Assembly (NCBI GenBank): GCA_947577075.1
Contig: CANPTW010000021.1
Coordinates: forward strand, 1 to 44,185
DNA length: 44,185 bases
DNA from: an uncultured Oscillibacter sp.
GTDB taxonomy: Bacteria; Bacillota; Clostridia; Oscillospirales; Oscillospiraceae
Direction: 5' to 3'
Made by a program: the position numbers and the translations under genes. This document shows, piece by piece, positions 1 to 6,884 of the stretch (its first letter is position 1; each line of letters starts with the position of its first letter). The notes below the pieces were generated by a model. The model was not told where the DNA came from. It saw only the letters and a list, made by a program, of their open reading frames with translations, and searched no databases.

Positions 1-2574
1 GCCCTTCTGGCTCCGGTACAGGAACGTCACGATCTGCGCCCGGGTGCAGGGCGCGCCGGGACTGAACCGCCCGTCTCCGGTGCCGCCGGTGATGTCCTGT
101 TCCGCGGCCCACCGGACCGCCTGGGCGTAATACGCGCCGGAGGGCACGTCCGTAAAGGAAGCCGCGCCGCCCGCCGCGGGAGAACCCGCCGCCCGGTAGA
201 GGAACGCCGCCGTCTGACCCCGGGTCACAACGGCTTCAGGGCCGAAGGTCTCCGCCGAGGTCCCGCCGGTGATGCCCTGCTCCACGGCCCACTGGACCGC
301 ATCGCAGTAGTACGCGCCGGACGCCACATCCTTGAAGGGCGTTTTCCCGCCGGAGGGGGCCGGAGAGCCCGCCGCCCTCCACAGGAATGTCACAATCTGG
401 GCCCGGGTGCAGGGCGCGTCGGGGCTGAACCTGCCCGCGGCGGTGCCGCCGGTGATGCCCTTCCCCACGGCCCACTGGACCGCGTCGTAGTAGTACGCGC
501 CGGACGCCACATCCGCGAAGCTCCCGGCCGGAGTCTCCGCCTGAGCTTTGGTGAAGGAGGCCCGCACCGTCACCTTGGAGCCGGGCATGGTAAACGTATA
601 CTGGCCGTCCCCGGCGTCGGTAGTCTCAACTTTCCGTCCCGACGCCGTGGTGGCCGTCAGGGTCTTCAGCTCATAGCCGTCCTCGGGGCGGACGGTAATG
701 GTCACGGTTTCTCCCTGCTTGGCGTTCCGGGGCTGGACGGACACCGTTCCGCCCGTGACGCCGGAGGGCACGGAAATATCGTAGCTGGAATTCCCGGCGG
801 GCTTGCCGGAGGAGCTTCCGCCGGAGGAGCTTCCGCCGGAGGAGCTTCCGCCGCCGGAGCTGCCGGAGGAGGAGACGGTCACCGTCAGGGGCTCGCCCTG
901 GGTGGTGCCGGGAGCGCACTCCCATTCGCCCGGCCGGACTTCCTCCTCCTGCAGCCGGATCACCTTATGCGTCCCCGTGGACCCGGCGGTGACGCGGATG
1001 ACAAGGTCGTCGTCCTCGCTTCCCTGGGCGACGGTTACGCCGCCCTCGGTCCGGATCTGGTTGACGTGTACGGGCTCGCAGTACCACCCGGCGGGCTTAT
1101 TGCCCTCCGCCTCCCCCTGGTACACCAGCAGGTACAGGCGCACATCCTTGCTGTCTCCGGTCTTCAGGGAGAGGGTATCCCGGAGGGTGGACTTGTAGGC
1201 GTCCTTCCAGGGGATGCCCCAGCCGTTGTCCGTTCCGTCCAGGGGCGCGCCGCCGCAAAGCAGAAGCTGCGCCGGCTCGAGGTAAATGCCCGTGCCGATC
1301 TCAAAGGAATCGGTCCCGTCCCGGCTGGTCACGGTCACCTCCGTCTCGACGTTGAAGTCACAGCCGCCGGCCGTAAGCTTCCAGACGCCCTCCCGGATCT
1401 TCTGGGCTGCAATGGGGGGATTCTTCAGCACCTCTTCCCCGTCCTCACGATACCGGACGCACCGGACGGTGAGGTCGGAGACCGTATAGCCCTCTTTCAT
1501 AAACCAGGCGTCCGGGCTGACGCACACGTAAAACTCGCCGGAGGACAGGGGGGAGCATTTCACGCTGCCCGTGAGGATGTTCTCCGTCGCGGCGCCGGGG
1601 GCGCTGTAGCAGCCCAGCTCCGGCAGCTGGATGAACACCCGCAGGGGGATGTAATCCTCATAGGAAATCTTGTAGGACCCTCCCCACTGGGCGCCCTTGG
1701 CGGTCAGAACCGGCTGGCCGTGGCCCTCCAGCTCTCCGTAAGACAGGGGAGACTCCAATTTGAAGCCGGCCTGGGGCACATCGAAATAGTCCCAGCGCCC
1801 GTTCTTGTAGTCGTAGACCACGAACTTTTCGATCTCGTATTCGTCATACGGCGTCATGGCGAAATTGGTGCTGTATTCCGAGCGTTCCTCGTTCCAGCAG
1901 GCCACCACCCGGGGGGCGTTGTAGTCGCAGTCCTCGATATCCCAGACTACGCTTTCATCCGCCCAGAGCTCTCCGAAGTCGTTGATCGTTGCGACGTGGA
2001 TCAGGCCGGTGACGGTCAGCTGGGCGCCCTTGCCAATGGTCAGCGTCCCGTCGTTCATGACGTACAGCATGCGCACTTCCGCAGAGCTCTCCACGGTCAC
2101 GTCGCCGTTGAGCACCGCCAGCGTCATGCCGTCTATGGCTTCGCCCACGTCCTCCGGCAGGGAGCCCAGAAGCAGGCGGTGGTCATTTCCGTCCATCAGG
2201 AACGCCGCCATGCCGTATGCGATGAGGTCCCAGGTATTCTCGGCGTCCTCATAGCCGAACTGTCCCATGGCCACGTCGCTGGTCATGGCCGCGCCGGGGT
2301 CCAGCAGCAGCCTGCCCCGCTCGGTCACCTGAATGGGCTTGTCCGCTTTCAGGGGAGCTTCCGGCGTGCCCGCAGATTCCGGGACCGTGACGGTTCCGGT
2401 AATCTTGATCTTCTCGACGCCGCCGTCGTCCAGGGCGGCTTTAAAGGCTTGGAAGTCCTCCACTTCTGCCGCTCCGTCCCAGGGGTCCTCCGCCGCCAGG
2501 GCCGCCATGGGCACAGCGCCCAGGATCAGCACCGCCGACAGCAGAGCCGCCAGCCATTTTCTCGTTTGCTTCAT
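1..2574 (-). CDS. SLH-domain surface protein, 3' end beyond window
   Basis: This is a secreted, cell-wall-anchored protein of at least 858 residues, still open at the left edge. It starts with a signal peptide (MKQTRKW, hydrophobic core, AALAA cleavage site near residue 27). A long N-terminal part resembles beta-helix-type surface proteins but is not assigned to a family. A Ser/Gly linker at about residues 566-592 is followed by a divergent InlB B-repeat (Flg_new_2-like) domain at about 596-674. Three SLH repeats follow from about 683 to the edge (FADVASGAYY..AVQWAV..GITGG..FSPDAPCTRAQ). SLH domains bind pyruvylated secondary wall polymer, so the protein probably sits on the cell surface. The start is fixed by a GGAGG about 7 bases upstream of ATG and by a strong promoter. 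The third SLH repeat is nearly complete, so the stop should lie just outside the window. The ligand is unknown. Confidence 0.9.
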   Translation of the reverse strand, partial: MKQTRKWLAALLSAVLILGAVPMAALAAEDPWDGAAEVEDFQAFKAALDDGGVEKIKITGTVTVPESAGTPEAPLKADKPIQVTERGRLLLDPGAAMTSDVAMGQFGYEDAENTWDLIAYGMAAFLMDGNDHRLLLGSLPEDVGEAIDGMTLAVLNGDVTVESSAEVRMLYVMNDGTLTIGKGAQLTVTGLIHVATINDFGELWADESVVWDIEDCDYNAPRVVACWNEERSEYSTNFAMTPYDEYEIEKFVVYDYKNGRWDYFDVPQAGFKLESPLSYGELEGHGQPVLTAKGAQWGGSYKISYEDYIPLRVFIQLPELGCYSAPGAATENILTGSVKCSPLSSGEFYVCVSPDAWFMKEGYTVSDLTVRCVRYREDGEEVLKNPPIAAQKIREGVWKLTAGGCDFNVETEVTVTSRDGTDSFEIGTGIYLEPAQLLLCGGAPLDGTDNGWGIPWKDAYKSTLRDTLSLKTGDSKDVRLYLLVYQGEAEGNKPAGWYCEPVHVNQIRTEGGVTVAQGSEDDDLVIRVTAGSTGTHKVIRLQEEEVRPGEWECAPGTTQGEPLTVTVSSSGSSGGGSSSGGSSSGGSSSGKPAGNSSYDISVPSGVTGGTVSVQPRNAKQGETVTITVRPEDGYELKTLTATTASGRKVETTDAGDGQYTFTMPGSKVTVRASFTKAQAETPAGSFADVASGAYYYDAVQWAVGKGITGGTAAGRFSPDAPCTRAQIVTFLWRAAGSPAPSGGKTPFKDVASGAYYCDAVQWAVEQGITGGTSAETFGPEAVVTRGQTAAFLYRAAGSPAAGGAASFTDVPSGAYYAQAVRWAAEQDITGGTGDGRFSPGAPCTRAQIVTFLYRSQKG

Positions 2575-2633
2575 GCTTGTTCCTCCATTTCTCCTGTGTA
2601 ATGTGCTGCCAAATTCATGCATTGCATTTATCT

Positions 2634-2662
2634 ATTATAATGCAAGGTATTGTTTTCGTCAA
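2634..2662 (-). promoter_or_regulatory. Housekeeping-sigma promoter of the SLH gene
   Basis: On the minus strand TTGACG (2657-2662) and a perfect TATAAT (2634-2639) are separated by 17 bases. The transcript would start near 2627, giving a leader of about 50 nt. The -10 overlaps a plus-strand TATAAT (2636-2641) facing the divergent XRE gene. Confidence 0.85.
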
Positions 2663-2703
2663 GCCCTGCATTGGATAAACTAGGGACGGGAGGTGATGCG
2701 GCG

Positions 2704-3042
2704 TTGCGGGAAAAAAAGGAAATCAACATTGAGGTGGGGCGCAGGGTCCGCCGGGCCCGGGAGGCCGCCGGGCTGACCCAGGAGCGCTTCGCCGAGCTGG
2801 TGGGCATTTCGCCCCAGAATGTCTCCTGCGTGGAGCGGGGGCTGGCGGGCGTATCGCTGACGGTGCTCAGGAGGATGTGTCAGATCCTCTCGGTGCCCAG
2901 CGACACGCTTCTGATGGGCGGCGATTTGGGGAACAATGAAGTGGAGTCCATCGCCGTCCGCCTGCGCCAGCTTCCCCCGGAGCAGTTCCAGGTGGTCCGG
3001 GAGGTCATAGACCGGGTCCTGGAGCTCACAACCCTCTCTTGA
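2704..3042 (+). CDS. XRE-family transcriptional regulator
   Basis: A 112-residue cytoplasmic DNA-binding protein. Residues about 8-68 form a lambda-repressor-like HTH domain (VGRRVRRAREAAGLTQERFAELVGISPQNVSCVERG). A short helical C-terminal tail (about 75-112) may dimerise. The frame is open further upstream, but a GGGAGGTGA at 2688-2696 lies 7 bases before a TTG at 2704, so I take TTG as the start; the nearby ATG at 2696 is in another frame. It is divergent from the SLH gene, with the intergenic -10 elements overlapping, so control of that gene or of itself is plausible but not shown. The plus-strand TATAAT (2636-2641) lacks a good -35, so its promoter may need an activator. A strong terminator follows. 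Confidence 0.88.
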   Translation: MREKKEINIEVGRRVRRAREAAGLTQERFAELVGISPQNVSCVERGLAGVSLTVLRRMCQILSVPSDTLLMGGDLGNNEVESIAVRLRQLPPEQFQVVREVIDRVLELTTLS

Positions 3043-3044
3043 AG

Positions 3045-3085
3045 AAAGGGACCGAAGCTGAGTGTATCACAGCTTCGGTCCCTTT
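3045..3085. terminator. Bidirectional intrinsic terminator between XRE gene and kinase gene
   Basis: A perfect 16-bp stem (3045-3060 with 3070-3085) with a 9-base loop starts with an A-run and ends with a T-run. It lies between the stop of the plus-strand XRE gene and the stop of the minus-strand kinase gene, so it can serve both converging transcripts. Confidence 0.9.
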
Positions 3086-3121
3086 TGGTGTGCAGGTCTG
3101 CACACTTTCCGTATGAAATTG

Positions 3122-4975
3122 TCAGTCATTCCGCTCCAGCCGGAAGCCGTGCCCGGGGCAGGCGGCCTCCACGGCCTCCATCCGGTCCCCGTCCACCAGG
3201 ACAACGTCCAGGGCGGGCAGCTCCGCCAGGAGGGAAAAGTCCCCGATGGGGACCTCCGTCAGGTGCAGCCAGTTCAGGTTCTCCAGCTCTTGGAGGGGCG
3301 TCAGGTCCGACACCTCGCTCTTCCCCAGCGACAGGGTGAGCAGGCGCCTCATCCCCCCGATTCCGTCCAGCCGCTCCAGGCCGGAGTAGACGCTCAGGAC
3401 CTCCAGCCGCTCCAGGCCGGAGAGGGGCGTCAGGTCCGGGCAGGTGATGTTCCCGATTTTCAGCACCCGGAGGCGGCCCAGGGAGGCGGCGGCGTCCAGC
3501 GCCGCCCTTGGCGGCTCCCAGAGGCTGAGGGTTTCCAGACCCGTCTGGACGGCCAGGGGCGACCAGTCCCCGTCCCGGGGGAGGGTGCGCCCCAGGCTCA
3601 ATTCCCGGAGGGCCAGCCCGTTTAGGAAGCCCAGGTTTTCCGGGGCGGCGGGGCCGGTAACGGAGCCGTCCAGGTTCAAAAGCCGCAGCCCGGTGAGGCC
3701 GGAGAGCGCCCCGCAGTCGGCGACGGGGTTGCCGCCCAGGTACAGGGACTCCAGCCCCGTCATGCCCGCCAGGGGAGTGAGGTCGGAAATCCGGTTTTCG
3801 CACAGGGCCAGGGCGGCGAGGGGCAGCCCCTCCAGGGGCGACAGGTCCTCGATCTCCTGGCGGCAGAGGTACAGCTCCCGCAGGTTGGGCATCCGGGAGA
3901 GCAGGGAGAGGTCCGAGAGGTCCCCCCAGGGCGCGTCGCCCTGATAGTCCCGGCCGATGTAACAGGCGATGCGGTAATCGAAGGCCTCTTCCCGGGAGAA
4001 GGGAACCGCCCCCACCACCGCCAGCCGCTCGACCTTTTCCAGGTCCCGGTAAGCGATGGGGCCGGAGGGCCGGTCCAGCTCCGCCCGCACCGCCAGCTCC
4101 AGGCTCTGGGAGGCAAAGGACACCTCCCGGCTCCCCGTGCCCCGGGTCCAGAGGGCCGCCGCCAGCAGGAGCGGAAACGCCGCCAGGAGCAGCCATTTCC
4201 CCCGGCTCCCCCGGTGGGACAGCGCCGCCGAGAAGGAGGCGGCGTCCGGATACCGGTCCTCCGGCGCGAAGGCCGCGGCCTTTTTCAGTGTCCTCCGCAG
4301 ATGGAGGGGAACCTGGGCGGCGCAGTCCAGGCTGCCGGGGTCGTACTCTCCCGTCAGCAGCCAGATCAGCGTCATGCCCAGGCCGAAGAGGTCCGTCCGG
4401 CAGTCCGTCTGGGCGTAGCCGTACTGCTCCGGCGCGGCGGTGGACCGGGTGCCCAAATGGCGGGTGTCCTGGTCCCGCTCCGGCTTGTACCGCCGGGCGA
4501 TGCCAAAGTCGATGAGCCCCACGCCGCCGTCCGGGAGAAGGATGACGTTTTCCGGCTTGACGTCCCGGTGGATAATGGGCGGGTCCAGGCCGTGGAGCGC
4601 CCCCAGCAGGGCGCAGAGCTTTCGGCCGATCTCCGCGCAGCGCTTGGCCCCGCAGCCGCCGGTCCGGCGGCGGAACTGCTCCAGGGTCTCGCCGGGCAGA
4701 TAGGACCGGAGGAGGTAGTCCGTCCCGTCCTCCCGGAAATAGTCCACGGGGGCGGGAACCGCGCCGGGCAGCTGCCGGGCCAGGCGGTTCAGGAGCCGAA
4801 ATTCCTCCGCCAGGTCCTCCGTCCCCTCCAGGGAGAGCTTCAGGACGAAGGGCTCCCCGTCGGCCCGGCGGCGCATCCGCCAGACGCTCCGCCCCTCCCG
4901 GGAGGAGAGGCAGAGCTCCGCCTCATAGGCCAGGGAGAGCCGCTCCGGCAGGCCCTCCAGGGGCGCGCCGGTCAA
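3122..4975 (-). CDS. Membrane Ser/Thr protein kinase with extracellular leucine-rich repeats
   Basis: A 617-residue Hanks-type kinase with a single membrane span. The kinase domain covers about residues 10-255: candidate ATP-binding Lys46 (FVLKLSLE), catalytic loop HRDVKPEN (136-143, Asp138), DFG at 156-158 and APEQY at 181-185. The glycine loop is poorly conserved (LSSREGRS). A basic stretch and a transmembrane helix (about 260-277) lead to an outside region with a run of leucine-rich repeats (LSPLEGLPLAALALCENRISDLTPLAGMTG type) from about 350 to the end. This is the layout of a receptor kinase with LRRs as sensor. The gene starts with TTG at 4975, which overlaps the TGA of the upstream HTH gene (TTGA), so translation is probably coupled. 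Substrate and ligand are unknown; the HTH partner is a candidate target. Confidence 0.88.
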   Translation of the reverse strand: MTGAPLEGLPERLSLAYEAELCLSSREGRSVWRMRRRADGEPFVLKLSLEGTEDLAEEFRLLNRLARQLPGAVPAPVDYFREDGTDYLLRSYLPGETLEQFRRRTGGCGAKRCAEIGRKLCALLGALHGLDPPIIHRDVKPENVILLPDGGVGLIDFGIARRYKPERDQDTRHLGTRSTAAPEQYGYAQTDCRTDLFGLGMTLIWLLTGEYDPGSLDCAAQVPLHLRRTLKKAAAFAPEDRYPDAASFSAALSHRGSRGKWLLLAAFPLLLAAALWTRGTGSREVSFASQSLELAVRAELDRPSGPIAYRDLEKVERLAVVGAVPFSREEAFDYRIACYIGRDYQGDAPWGDLSDLSLLSRMPNLRELYLCRQEIEDLSPLEGLPLAALALCENRISDLTPLAGMTGLESLYLGGNPVADCGALSGLTGLRLLNLDGSVTGPAAPENLGFLNGLALRELSLGRTLPRDGDWSPLAVQTGLETLSLWEPPRAALDAAASLGRLRVLKIGNITCPDLTPLSGLERLEVLSVYSGLERLDGIGGMRRLLTLSLGKSEVSDLTPLQELENLNWLHLTEVPIGDFSLLAELPALDVVLVDGDRMEAVEAACPGHGFRLERND

Positions 4976-5382
4976 AACAGGCCCTCCTGGCCCAAGTCCC
5001 GGAGGAGGGCGTCCGCCTTTTCCGGGGACAGGCCGCGGCTTAAGGCATAGAGCGCCGCCGCATCCCGGCGGTCCCTGGCGTAGAGGGGCGGGCGGCCCGC
5101 AATTTTCAAAAGCCGCTGGGCCTCCGGCTCCTCCAGGCCCAGGGCCAGGGAGAGCAGAAGCAGAAAGTTTCGGGTAGGGCGGCGGGTGCCGTTGAAAAGC
5201 TGGTAGGCATAGCTCCGGTCCAGGCCGCAGCGGACCACGATGTCCCCAACGCTTACGCCCCGCTCCGCCAGCAGGCCCCGGAGGTATTCCGGCAGCGGCG
5301 GCAGGCGGAATTCGTCCGCCGACAGGGACGCGGGAGAATCCGCTTCCCGGATCTCCTGCTCCAGTTCGCCGGTTGCTTTCAT
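4972..5382 (-). CDS. HTH (XRE-like) protein coupled to the LRR kinase
   Basis: A 136-residue soluble protein. Residues about 31-97 form an XRE-like HTH (LPEYLRGLLAERGVSVGDIVVRCGLD..YAYQLFNGTRRPTR), preceded by an acidic N-terminus and followed by a basic, Leu/Ala-rich helical tail. ATG at 5382 is set by AAGGAGG (5391-5398) with 8-base spacing and by a strong promoter. Its TGA overlaps the TTG start of the kinase gene, so the two proteins are probably made together. The likely role is a DNA-binding or adaptor partner of the kinase, inferred from context only. It could instead be an autoregulator of the pair. Confidence 0.85.
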   Translation of the reverse strand: MKATGELEQEIREADSPASLSADEFRLPPLPEYLRGLLAERGVSVGDIVVRCGLDRSYAYQLFNGTRRPTRNFLLLLSLALGLEEPEAQRLLKIAGRPPLYARDRRDAAALYALSRGLSPEKADALLRDLGQEGLF

Positions 5383-5424
5383 CCTGAGCGCCTCCTTTCC
5401 GTGCGGGTGGGTTTTATCGAGAAC

Positions 5425-5453
5425 ATTATGGCGAAACAGGGCGGAAATGTCAA
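5425..5453 (-). promoter_or_regulatory. Promoter of the HTH/LRR-kinase operon
   Basis: On the minus strand TTGACA (5448-5453) and CATAAT (5425-5430) are 17 bases apart, giving a leader of about 35 nt before the HTH gene. It is a near-consensus housekeeping promoter. Confidence 0.85.
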
Positions 5454-5833
5454 TGGTGAAGGACGCAAACGGCGCCGGTCATCCGGCGGCCGAGGGAAAA
5501 ATCCGAACCGCTCAGGCGTGCGGGCGCCGCTCTCTTTTTAAGAAGCTGTACCAATCGGGGGCGGCACGCAGGCTGACCCGCCATTCTGTGCCGTTTCGCC
5601 GCCCTGCGCGCCCTTCTCCTCTCCCCCTTCAGGGGAGGGAGTGCCGGGGCTGCGCCCGGCGAATGCGGACGGCGGTAAGCCTGCCCCGGCGCTTTCCCCG
5701 CCCGAGGATATGGTGCAAATGCTCCTTGCCCTTTCCGCCGTTGTATGTTAAAAATTTTCTGTGCGGCAAAATTGGGCCCTGTTTGAAGAATGTCAAAGCG
5801 CCCAAACGGCGGACCCTTTTCCGCTGCCCTGCG
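5454..5833. other. Non-coding stretch upstream of the repeat mosaic
   Basis: I see no gene here. Open frames in this stretch lack ribosome-binding sites and have unnatural composition. The segment 5760-5830 carries scraps resembling the repeat family to its right (CCTGTTTGAAGAATG), so it may be decayed repeat. Confidence 0.5.
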
Positions 5834-5999
5834 CTAGAGGGTGTCTTCAAACTCCCGAAACGCGGACCGGCGGCATCTTTTTCCGCCATGCCGCGTTGCT
5901 TCGGCTTGAAATCCGTCAGGATTCCCGCGCCAAAGCGCCTTGCCTGGCGAAAAAATCTCCCCCGGTCCGTCACGCCGGGAATTGGAAGACACCCTCTAG
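5834..5999. repeat. Interspersed repeat copy A (MITE-like, about 166 bp)
   Basis: The ends are inverted: CTAGAGGGTGTCTTC on the left, and the right end read on the other strand gives CTAGAGGGTGTCTTCC. The interior carries the core TTGAAATCCGTCAGGATTCC followed by GCCTTGCCTGGCGAAAAAATC. The same ends and core recur at 37175-37362 in reverse orientation, and the core alone recurs in the adjacent copy. No transposase is encoded. CTAG at both extremities could be a 4-bp target duplication of the kind IS5-type elements make, or part of the inverted repeat. Confidence 0.75.
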
Positions 6000-6157
6000 A
6001 GTCTGTTTGAAAACCGTCAGGACGCCGTCTTGGGGCGTCTTTTCCGCCGGGACTGCGTTGATTTGACTTGAAATCCGTCAGGATTCCTGCGTCAAATCCG
6101 CCTTGCCTGGCAAAAAATCCGTCCGAATCCGGCATTTCTCAGGTTTTAAAACAGGCT
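5999..6157. repeat. Interspersed repeat copy C, abutting copy A
   Basis: The ends are again inverted: TCTGTTTGAAAACC on the left, with the right end (GGTTTTAAAACAGG) its imperfect complement. It contains the same core as copy A (CTTGAAATCCGTCAGGATTCC, then CGCCTTGCCTGGCAAAAAATC) and a CGTCTTGGGGCGTC block also present in the copy at 37 kb. The A/C junction is repeated in decayed form at 9531-9565. Confidence 0.65.
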
Positions 6158-6166
6158 CCGGCGTTT

Positions 6167-6251
6167 CTTGCAGATAGGCGGCCCGCCTGCGAAAATCTGC
6201 CTTGTTCGGCAAAAAAGTCTCTCGCCGTTGGGCATTTTGCCTATTTGCAAG
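6167..6251. repeat. Interspersed repeat copy D, shorter and diverged
   Basis: It has inverted ends CTTGCAGATAGGC (6167-6179) and GCCTATTTGCAAG (6239-6251), enclosing TGCCTTGTTCGGCAAAAAAGTCTC, a diverged form of the family core. CTCTCGCCGTTGGGCATT also matches the reversed copy at 9.3 kb. It ends just before the ECF sigma promoter. Confidence 0.6.
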
Positions 6252-6277
6252 CAGGGCCTAAAAACTTTTTCCCGATG

Positions 6278-6306
6278 TGTAATACATCCCCCCTCCCCGC
6301 CGTTTA
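6278..6306 (+). promoter_or_regulatory. Candidate ECF-sigma promoter of the sigma gene
   Basis: TGTAAT (6278-6283), 17 bases, then CGTTTA (6301-6306), 44 bases before the sigma ATG. The identical hexamers with identical spacing occur upstream of the stalk-protein gene at 8187-8215, and both spacers contain CCCTCCCC. The CGTT-type -10 is typical of ECF promoters, and self-activation of ECF sigma genes is common, so this is probably the sigma factor's own target. Confidence 0.7.
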
Positions 6307-6350
6307 CTGAGTGAATCGGCGCCAATTCAACACAAAGGAGGCGAGCGTTT

Positions 6351-6884
6351 ATGCTTGCAATCTGCCTCGCCATGCTGGAGACTGAACAGGACCAGCGGCG
6401 GTTCACGCGGCTCTTTGAGGCTCACGAGAAAAAAATCTACGCGGTGGCCCTCCGCATCCTGGGAAACCCGGACAAGGCGGAGGACGCCGCCCAGCAAACC
6501 TGGCTCAAGCTGGTGCAGAACTGGGATCGGGTGTCCGCCTTGCCCTGGCGGGAGACGGAGGGCTACGTGGTCACAGTGGCCAAAAACTGCGCTCTGGACG
6601 TCCTTCGCTCGGAGCGGAAAACCGTCGCCTTCCCCGAGGACTGGGACCCGCCCGCCCAGGACGAGCGCCAGGAGGAGTACGACTACCTCGTCTCCCTCAT
6701 CCGCTCCCTGCCGGAGAATTACCGGCGGATTCTGGAGCTCAAACTCGTGGAAGAGGAGCCCAACCAGGAGATCGCCCGTCGGCTGGGCCTCAAGGAGTCC
6801 ACCGTGGGCGTCCGGGTGATGCGGGGCCGGGCCATGCTGAGAGAACGCCTGGAAAAGGAGGGATATACCTATGACGCAGTTTGA
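6351..6884 (+). CDS. ECF-type RNA polymerase sigma factor
   Basis: A 177-residue sigma-70 family protein of the extracytoplasmic-function type. Region 2 spans about residues 18-92 (FTRLFEAHEKKIYAVALRILGNPDKAEDAAQQTWLKL) and region 4 about 113-168 (LIRSLPENYRRILELKLVEEEPNQEIARRLGLKESTVGVRVMRGRAML). Region 3 is absent, as expected for ECF factors. The start is fixed by AAAGGAGG (6334-6341), 9 bases before ATG. The last 14 bases overlap the next gene, which encodes a membrane protein in the position of an anti-sigma factor. It probably directs transcription from its own promoter and from the stalk gene at 8281. The inducing signal is unknown. Confidence 0.92.
   Translation: MLAICLAMLETEQDQRRFTRLFEAHEKKIYAVALRILGNPDKAEDAAQQTWLKLVQNWDRVSALPWRETEGYVVTVAKNCALDVLRSERKTVAFPEDWDPPAQDERQEEYDYLVSLIRSLPENYRRILELKLVEEEPNQEIARRLGLKESTVGVRVMRGRAMLRERLEKEGYTYDAV

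Noticed and set aside
806-868. CRISPR-like direct repeats
   Set aside because: The units are adjacent without spacers, only 15 bp, and lie in frame inside the SLH gene.
967-2601. A 544-codon open frame on the plus strand opposite the SLH gene
   Set aside because: Antisense to a gene with signal peptide, promoter and SLH repeats; no recognisable domain.
5629-6135. Apparent proteins with repeated GILTDFKxxQR motifs around 5.6-6.3 kb and 37.2 kb
   Set aside because: The repeated peptide is the translation of the interspersed DNA repeat in one phase; starts and ribosome-binding sites are lacking.
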